A DNA stretch of 64,000 bases, from positions 1 to 64,000 of the forward strand of contig NZ_JADJDO010000009.1 of the NCBI RefSeq assembly GCF_016702655.1. The letters are read 5' to 3'. Of this stretch, positions 59,369 to 64,000 are shown piece by piece (position 1 is the first letter of the stretch; every line of letters begins with the position of its first letter). The notes beneath the pieces were generated by a model. It was not told the origin of the DNA, did not search any database, and saw nothing but the letters and a program-made list of their open reading frames with translations. The stretch is from Ideonella sp. (lineage in GTDB: Bacteria > Pseudomonadota > Gammaproteobacteria > Burkholderiales > Burkholderiaceae_C). A program made the translations under genes and the position numbers.

Positions 59369-60448
59369 ATGCCCATGCGCCGCATTGCTTGGGGCCTCAC
59401 CCTCGCCGTCACCGCGCTGTTCGCTCTGCCTGCGGCCCAAGCTGGCGATGAACCCGCGCACGCAGCGCAAGGGGTCGACGGCGCGGTGTTCGAGCGGCTG
59501 CGCAGCCACCTCGACGGCGGGGCGATGCCCAGCGTCCGCAGCGTGCTCGTCATGCGCAGCGACGAGCTCCGCTTCGAGTGGTACCGCAATGGCCTCGACC
59601 GCGACAGCCTGCACCAGATCAACTCCGCGACCAAGAGCGTGGTCTCGATGCTGGTCGGGGTCGCGATCCAGCGCGGCACGCTCGCGGGCCTCGACCAGAA
59701 GCTCGCCGGCCTGCTGCCCGAAGCGAGCGCGCCGGGCGTCGATCCGCGCGTCAAGGGCATCACGGTCCGCCACCTGCTGACGATGAGCTCGGGCTTCGCG
59801 TGGGACGAGCGCGCGCGCGACGCCTGCCGCGGCGCACGCAGCGGCGACTGCGCGCGCTTCGACGACGGCGGCGACCCGATCGCCTTCGCGCTGCAGCGCC
59901 CGCTCGCGCACGCACCGGGCCAGGTGTTCAACTACGACTCGCCGAGCGTCGACCTGCTGGCCGTCGCGCTGGCGCGCGCCAGCGGTAGCTCGCTGCTCGA
60001 GTTCGCACAGCAGACGCTGGGCCGAGAACTCGGCATCACGCGATTGCGCTGGCAGACCGATGCCAGGGGCAACCACCTCGGCGGCCGCGGCATCGAGGCC
60101 ACCGCACGCGACCTCGTGAAACTCGGCCACCTGGCGCTGCGCCGCGGCGCCTGGCAAGGGCGCCAACTCGTGCCCGCCCACTACATGGATGCCGCGACGA
60201 GCCGACAGACTGCCGGCGGCTGGCCCTGGCCGCCCTGGGTGGGCTACGGCTTTCTCTGGTGGGTGATGCCGGAGCGTGCCGAGCCGAAGGCGCCCGGCAG
60301 CTACGCCGCCAACGGCTTCGGCGGCCAGTACATCTGGGTCGTGCCGGAACGCGACGCCGTGGTCGTGATCACCGCCGACCCCTTTGCGCCGGGAGATACC
60401 TCGCCCCTCCTGCGCGACTTCATCATGCCGGCGCTGGGGCGGCGCTGA
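59369..60448 (+). CDS. Serine hydrolase (class C beta-lactamase-like), exported
   Basis: A 359-residue protein of the beta-lactamase/D-alanyl-D-alanine carboxypeptidase family. Signal peptide at residues 1-25 (LTLAVTALFALPAAQA). The SxxK motif is Ser86-Ala-Thr-Lys89 (QINSATKSVVSMLVG), the second motif is likely the Tyr in FNYDSPSVDLLA, and a third is AANGFGGQYIWVVPE in place of the KTG box. ITVRHLLTMSSGFAWDER is a strong family signature. It probably acts as an esterase or peptidase rather than a drug-resistance enzyme. The ATG follows the ccdA stop without a gap, so translation may be coupled. Confidence 0.9.
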   Translation: MPMRRIAWGLTLAVTALFALPAAQAGDEPAHAAQGVDGAVFERLRSHLDGGAMPSVRSVLVMRSDELRFEWYRNGLDRDSLHQINSATKSVVSMLVGVAIQRGTLAGLDQKLAGLLPEASAPGVDPRVKGITVRHLLTMSSGFAWDERARDACRGARSGDCARFDDGGDPIAFALQRPLAHAPGQVFNYDSPSVDLLAVALARASGSSLLEFAQQTLGRELGITRLRWQTDARGNHLGGRGIEATARDLVKLGHLALRRGAWQGRQLVPAHYMDAATSRQTAGGWPWPPWVGYGFLWWVMPERAEPKAPGSYAANGFGGQYIWVVPERDAVVVITADPFAPGDTSPLLRDFIMPALGRR

Positions 60449-60460
60449 AGCTTTCGGCGC

Positions 60461-60574
60461 TCAGAACAACAACATCTTCCCGATCGCGCCGAGGATGTCG
60501 GCAAAGAGCATCTGCGTCGCCGCGACCGCCGCCAGCGGCGCGACGCTCTCCTTGGTGACCGGCACCGCGAGCAG
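60461..60574 (-). pseudogene. 3' fragment of a membrane protein gene
   Basis: Minus-strand codons read PVTKESVAPLAAVAATQMLF then ADILGAIGKMLLF and a stop. This lines up with the end of the intact membrane protein at 61966-63213 (VVPLAAVALTQAPF then KEILGAVRGLLLL). The likeness begins abruptly near 60574, where the ccdA fragment on the other strand starts. A non-functional leftover of a paralogue. Confidence 0.8.
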
Positions 60575-60736
60575 GTGCGAGGGCGCGCGCCCACCGCCGG
60601 CGAGCGCGGCGAGCTGCTGCTTCGCGTGCCGATGCTCGCCATCGGCGTCACCATTCCGACCGGCCGAGACGAGCGCTTCGAGGCCTGGGCGGTCAACGCC
60701 TCGCCAGCCTGTCTGACCGAGCTCGCGCCACGCCTG
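60571..60736 (+). pseudogene. 3' fragment of a second ccdA gene
   Basis: Plus-strand codons read MRGRAPTAGERGELLLRVPM, LAIGVTIPTGRDERFEAWAV and NASPACLTELAPRLQ, lining up without gaps with the last 55 residues of CcdA at 58640-59368 (LRGRMLAAGKGGKLMLGALM, LAIGVAILTGWDKRFEAWAV, EASPAWLTELTTRL). About two thirds of residues agree, and the stop is lost. It is an old duplicate end, not a functional gene. Confidence 0.85.
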
Positions 60737-60844
60737 CAGCTGCCTACCTGCAGCGTCTCGGCCGACCACCTGGACGCCGGTCGCGCTGCACGGGCCAGGG
60801 CTGTATACGCGACCGGAACTGGACCCGGCCCGCCATCGGGTCGG

Positions 60845-61888
60845 TCAGAACGAGTGCCTGACGCCGAACTCCGCCCCCTGGGAGTCGGCGTTGGGTGCCG
60901 CACCGCCGCCCGCGATGTTGTTCAGGCTGCCGACGACGAAATTCGCACCGCCCTTGTTGCTGATGCCGGACCAGGTGCCGTACAGCAGCGTGCGTTTGGA
61001 CAGCGAGTACGTGGCGCCGAACGCGATCTGGTCGGCCTTCTGGCCCTCGACGTTGGCGGGGTTGGTGCCGCTGCGCCTGGCCTGGCCGTACGACGCCTTG
61101 AAGATCCAGACGCCGTACGGTGCAGTGGCGCCGATGAACCAGTTGTCCTGCTTGTCGTCCTCGACCTTGATCTGACCGTAGAAGCCCGACAGCTTCATGA
61201 AACCGAACTTCCACGAGGCGCCGATGTTGAGCGCGTCGCCGTCGCTGTCGCTCGAGACCTGCGTCTGGCCCCAGGCCACGTTGACATCGAACGGGCCGGC
61301 CGCGTAACCGAGGCGCGCGCCGAAGAACTTGTTGCCATAGGCATTCTCGCCGGCCGCCACCTGGGCCCCACCGTACAAGCCGCCGGCAACGCCCGCCGGC
61401 AGGAAGTAGGCGGCCATGTTGCTTGCCCGCACCAGCGTGTCATAGGCCCCGCCGACCGGAACCGCCGGGGGTTTGAGCGTCAGGTTGCCGGCGGCGCCGA
61501 TGCCGGAGTCGCCGAACGGGTCGAAGGTGGTGGTGTTGTAGTAGGTCACGGTGTTGTCGCGGCCTAGGCGCGCCTCGCCCCAGGGGCTGGAGAGGCTGAC
61601 CGTCGAGCGGCGCTGCCACGTCTGCCCGCCCGAGGTGCCGGTGTCGGGGTTCAGGGCGCCCTCGATCCAGAAGCCGGCATACAGCCCGCCGCCCAGGTCT
61701 TCGGTGCCGCGAAAGCCGAGGCGGCTCGCCGCAGTGCCGCCCTGCGACATCGAGAATTGGCTGGTACCGTCGTTGTCGAGCCAGCGGCCATTGAGGTCGA
61801 CGATGCCGAACAGCGTGACCGAGGATTGCGCCGAGGCGGCGCCCGCGCAGGCGCACAAAGCGGTAGCTGCGAGCAACTTGATCTTCAA
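60845..61888 (-). CDS. Gram-negative porin (Porin_4 family)
   Basis: A 347-residue trimeric outer-membrane porin of the betaproteobacterial type. Signal peptide KLLAATALCACAGAASAQ (to residue 21), then SSVTLFGIVDLNGRWL, SRLGFRGTEDLGGGLYAGFW, RRSTVSLSSPWGEARLGRDN, and the C-terminus SQGAEFGVRHSF ending in Phe, as needed for barrel assembly. No ATG is available; the start is a TTG at 61888 with a strong AAGGAG site 6 nt upstream. It lies 77 nt downstream of the membrane protein gene on the same strand. Confidence 0.92.
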   Translation of the reverse strand: MKIKLLAATALCACAGAASAQSSVTLFGIVDLNGRWLDNDGTSQFSMSQGGTAASRLGFRGTEDLGGGLYAGFWIEGALNPDTGTSGGQTWQRRSTVSLSSPWGEARLGRDNTVTYYNTTTFDPFGDSGIGAAGNLTLKPPAVPVGGAYDTLVRASNMAAYFLPAGVAGGLYGGAQVAAGENAYGNKFFGARLGYAAGPFDVNVAWGQTQVSSDSDGDALNIGASWKFGFMKLSGFYGQIKVEDDKQDNWFIGATAPYGVWIFKASYGQARRSGTNPANVEGQKADQIAFGATYSLSKRTLLYGTWSGISNKGGANFVVGSLNNIAGGGAAPNADSQGAEFGVRHSF

Positions 61889-61965
61889 GGTCTTCTCCTT
61901 CTTGGTTTGGGAAATCGGAAATGATATCGACGCCGTCTTGCGGCCGAGGCCGCACGCCGGCATGG

Positions 61966-63213
61966 TTACAAGAGCAGCAGCCCTCTCACGGCACCGAGGA
62001 TTTCCTTGAAAGGCGCCTGGGTCAGGGCGACGGCTGCCAGCGGAACGACGGCCGCCAGCACCAGCGGAACGACACTTTCCATCGTAACCGGCAGCGGGCG
62101 CATGCCCTTGACGAGTTCGTAGCCGGCCGCAAGGTCCGCGAGCGAGGACACATCGGGCGAGCCGAGCGGGCTTGGCTCGCGTTCCGGTGGAGCAACCTCC
62201 AGCCACCTCGCCTCGAACGCCAGGTTGTGCTCGCTCGCGAGCGCACCGTAGCGGCTCAGTCCGCGTTGCTTGAGCGCCTTGAGCACGGGTGCAAAGGCCA
62301 GCAAGGGCAGGACGAAGGCCACGCTGAAGAACACGACCATCCCGAGCAGCGCGAACTTGAAGCTCATCAGGCTCGCCCCTGCGTAGACGACGTGCTTGAG
62401 CACCCCGGCCGCGGCCACGCTGCTGAGTGCGAACACGAACAGCACATAGCTCTTCGGGTATTGGCCGACGAAGGCCAGGCCCCCGCAACGATCCGGATGC
62501 GTGGCGACGAGGCGCAGGTCGCAGCCCGTGATGTCGCGCAGCAGCCTGCCCCAGACGACGAAGCGCCACAGCCAGCGGCCGAGCAGGAACCAGAACAGTG
62601 GCAACGCGACGAGCACGGCCCACCACCCGGCCAGCGTGAGCACCAGCGAACCGTCCTGCATCTGGCCGGCCCAGGTTCCGCCGTCGACACGCGCCGCGTT
62701 GCGTGCGATCCAGGTGTAGGCCAACAGGTAGGCAGCGGCGAGGATCGCGCCTTCCGCGAGGCGGGATTCGGTGCGCCACTCCATCGCCCGCCTGGCCTGA
62801 ACAAAGGACTCGCGCGCAGACTCGGGCACGATGCCGAAGGCAGCGAATTGCCCCAGCAGCCAGGCCATGCGCTGATCGGAGGTCTGCTCCATCAGAACGA
62901 ATGCGGCAATCGAAATGACGAACGCGTAGACACTGAAGTAGAACACGATGGCGCGCGCGTGGTGTTCGTTGAGCGCGAAGCCCTGAAGCGCGGCCAGCAG
63001 CAGCGCAGGGAGCCACGCGATTGCCGTGAACGTCAGCCCGCGCGGCAGCGCCCGCAGATCGGTGTCGGACATCAGGCCGAGGCGGCGCTGCAACCGATAG
63101 AACGGCCCGAGCCGGTTGAACGAAAAGGGTGCCGACGCGCTCGGGCCATGGCCCACGGCCTCGGGCCGGCCTTTGGTGGCAGACTCGCGCCGATCAGAAT
63201 GCATGCGAGACAT
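61966..63213 (-). CDS. Multi-spanning membrane protein of unknown function
   Basis: A 415-residue inner-membrane protein. After a polar start (FNRLGPFYRLQRRLGLMSD) there are about seven helices, for example TFTAIAWLPALLLAALQGFA, AIVFYFSVYAFVISIAAFVL, WAVLVALPLFWFLLGRWLW and FALLGMVVFFSVAFVLPLLA, and a C-terminal hairpin VVPLVLAAVVPLAAVALTQ. A cytoplasmic loop has THPDRCGGLAFVGQYP. I do not recognise a named family. The start overlaps the end of the autotransporter gene by 20 nt; an ATG at 63204 is an alternative. A fragment of a paralogue lies at 60461-60574. Confidence 0.8.
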   Translation of the reverse strand: MSRMHSDRRESATKGRPEAVGHGPSASAPFSFNRLGPFYRLQRRLGLMSDTDLRALPRGLTFTAIAWLPALLLAALQGFALNEHHARAIVFYFSVYAFVISIAAFVLMEQTSDQRMAWLLGQFAAFGIVPESARESFVQARRAMEWRTESRLAEGAILAAAYLLAYTWIARNAARVDGGTWAGQMQDGSLVLTLAGWWAVLVALPLFWFLLGRWLWRFVVWGRLLRDITGCDLRLVATHPDRCGGLAFVGQYPKSYVLFVFALSSVAAAGVLKHVVYAGASLMSFKFALLGMVVFFSVAFVLPLLAFAPVLKALKQRGLSRYGALASEHNLAFEARWLEVAPPEREPSPLGSPDVSSLADLAAGYELVKGMRPLPVTMESVVPLVLAAVVPLAAVALTQAPFKEILGAVRGLLLL

Positions 63214-64000
63214 ACAACCTCAGCTCCCAGATGTCGAGCCCGGACTGACCCAGGCTCAGGTAGCCGGCCTCTGCTTCGATCATGGTGGCCCGATTGGCGA
63301 GCGCCCGCGCGCCGACGCGCAGGGATCCGCCCCACGGACCGGTCTCCGCCATCGACAAGTCTCCTGCCAGGACCTCGCCTTCGTTCGGGCGCGCGAACTC
63401 GTAGCGCACTGCCAGACGCGCATAGGGCGCGACGACGCCACCGCCCGGCAGCGTGAACGCCCGCGTGACTTCGGACGAGGCTTCGGCCACGCCGTAATTC
63501 GAGCTCGCCGTCGGCATCGCCAGGCTGACGGACTGCCCCGCCACGTTGCCGCTCAATGTGTAGCCGCCGCTGCTCAGATGCGCGTAGTAGACGGACAACC
63601 TCGGTCGCACCAGAGTGCGGTCGAATTCATACTGGCCATTGGCGTTGGCCGTGAACGTCGTGCGATCGGACTGGTAGTTGCCTTGCAGCACGTCGACCTG
63701 CGTGTCAGTCTGGTCGCGCCCCCAGGCGATCGCCGCGTCGGCCGCCCAGTGGTCCGACAGCCGGTACGCGACGTAGGGCCCGACCACGAAGCCCCGGGTC
63801 TGGCTGGTCAGGGTGCCGCCAAAACTGTCGCTGTCGCTGCGGCCGAGCGAGAGGCTCAGCCCCGCAACGAAGTTGGCACCGAAACGTCGATCCGCCCCCA
63901 GTGTCACGCCGCCGGTGCGGTAGTCGAGATCGAGACCGTTGCGACGATCCTCGCTGCCGATGTAGTGCAGATCGACCCAGCCGTTCCAGAGTGATTCGAC
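63194..64000 (-). CDS. Autotransporter beta-barrel domain (cut by window edge)
   Basis: The gene runs off the right edge; 268 codons are visible. From the edge inwards the frame reads ESLWNGWVDLHYIGSEDRR and LGADRRFGANFVAGLSLSL, then repeated amphipathic strands ending LDIWELRLYVSHAF with a terminal Phe, which is the 12-stranded autotransporter barrel of type V secretion. The passenger part is outside the window. The barrel would insert in the outer membrane. The stop overlaps the start of the membrane protein gene by 20 nt. Confidence 0.88.
   Translation of the reverse strand, partial: VESLWNGWVDLHYIGSEDRRNGLDLDYRTGGVTLGADRRFGANFVAGLSLSLGRSDSDSFGGTLTSQTRGFVVGPYVAYRLSDHWAADAAIAWGRDQTDTQVDVLQGNYQSDRTTFTANANGQYEFDRTLVRPRLSVYYAHLSSGGYTLSGNVAGQSVSLAMPTASSNYGVAEASSEVTRAFTLPGGGVVAPYARLAVRYEFARPNEGEVLAGDLSMAETGPWGGSLRVGARALANRATMIEAEAGYLSLGQSGLDIWELRLYVSHAF

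Larger units (their letters stand above)
60449..60844. other. Scar region with two gene ends joined
   Basis: No intact gene. On the minus strand 60461-60574 is the end of a membrane protein gene, and on the plus strand 60571-60736 is the end of a ccdA gene; both are listed separately. The remainder up to the porin stop shows no gene. Confidence 0.7.

Noticed and set aside
59369..60448. Beta-lactam resistance gene
   Set aside because: The SxxK motif is present but the KTG box is not typical; family members of this kind are mostly esterases or peptidases.

Overview
The window is high-G+C DNA from a Gram-negative bacterium, most probably a betaproteobacterium of the order Burkholderiales. Pointers are a Gram-negative porin of the Burkholderiales type, a TctC/Bug-type binding protein, a gentisate (nagI/nagK) operon, an exopolysaccharide cluster of the exosortase-A (PEP-CTERM) kind, and short GC-rich palindromic repeats between genes. 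This is inferred from gene content; no 16S rRNA or tRNA gene was seen.

Layout. 0-0.4 kb: start of an Mrr-like restriction gene cut by the edge. 0.8-9.6 kb: housekeeping and mixed genes (DedA, esterase, transglutaminase, flavin disulfide oxidoreductase, amiC-tsaE, queG, AhpD-like peroxidase, peroxiredoxin remnant, DUF5329). 10.2-12.9 kb: a four-gene operon matching the bufferin type (DUF2282 precursor, DUF692/MNIO enzyme, DUF2063 partner, DoxX membrane protein), a ribosomal peptide metallophore system linked to copper. 13.2-14.6 kb: a deletion scar joining a KdpD-like kinase to the last codons of the potassium transporter kup. 14.8-25.5 kb: surface polysaccharide genes (GT-C membrane protein, flippase-like protein, two NodB deacetylases, one fused to a GT2 glycosyltransferase, flavoprotein, nucleotide-sugar dehydrogenase, asparagine synthase), with a 272-bp MITE-like element. 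26-31 kb: AEC transporter, Bug binding protein, XerD, lipoprotein hydrolase, RluF-like pseudouridine synthase.

31.1-40.1 kb is a tightly packed catabolic operon: SMP-30 lactonase, GntR regulator, IMDH-like dehydrogenase, Gfo/Idh oxidoreductase, TRAP transporter (P, Q, M), ABM protein, 3-oxo-tetronate kinase and the matching aldolase-family decarboxylase. It looks like import and breakdown of a four-carbon acid sugar or its lactone. 40.2-45.0 kb: a broken rluF copy, a PEP-CTERM protein, and a gentisate operon whose hydroxylase gene is dead (two stops and a frameshift), with a divergent MarR regulator. 45.2-56.0 kb: flavoprotein, penicillin acylase, thiolase, aminotransferase, and a TAXI-TRAP uptake pair. 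56.0-57.0 kb: a ribbon-helix-helix/PIN toxin-antitoxin pair split by a repeat array. 57.0-64.0 kb: PQQ-type sugar dehydrogenase, thioredoxin and CcdA, serine hydrolase, a scar of two gene ends, porin, membrane protein, autotransporter barrel.

Two themes recur. First, 3'-terminal gene fragments (kup, rluF, ccdA, a membrane protein gene) lie as scars near intact relatives. Second, at least four genes carry single-base frameshifts, mostly in short homopolymers, and there is a 21-base C run; some of these may be assembly errors rather than true mutations.
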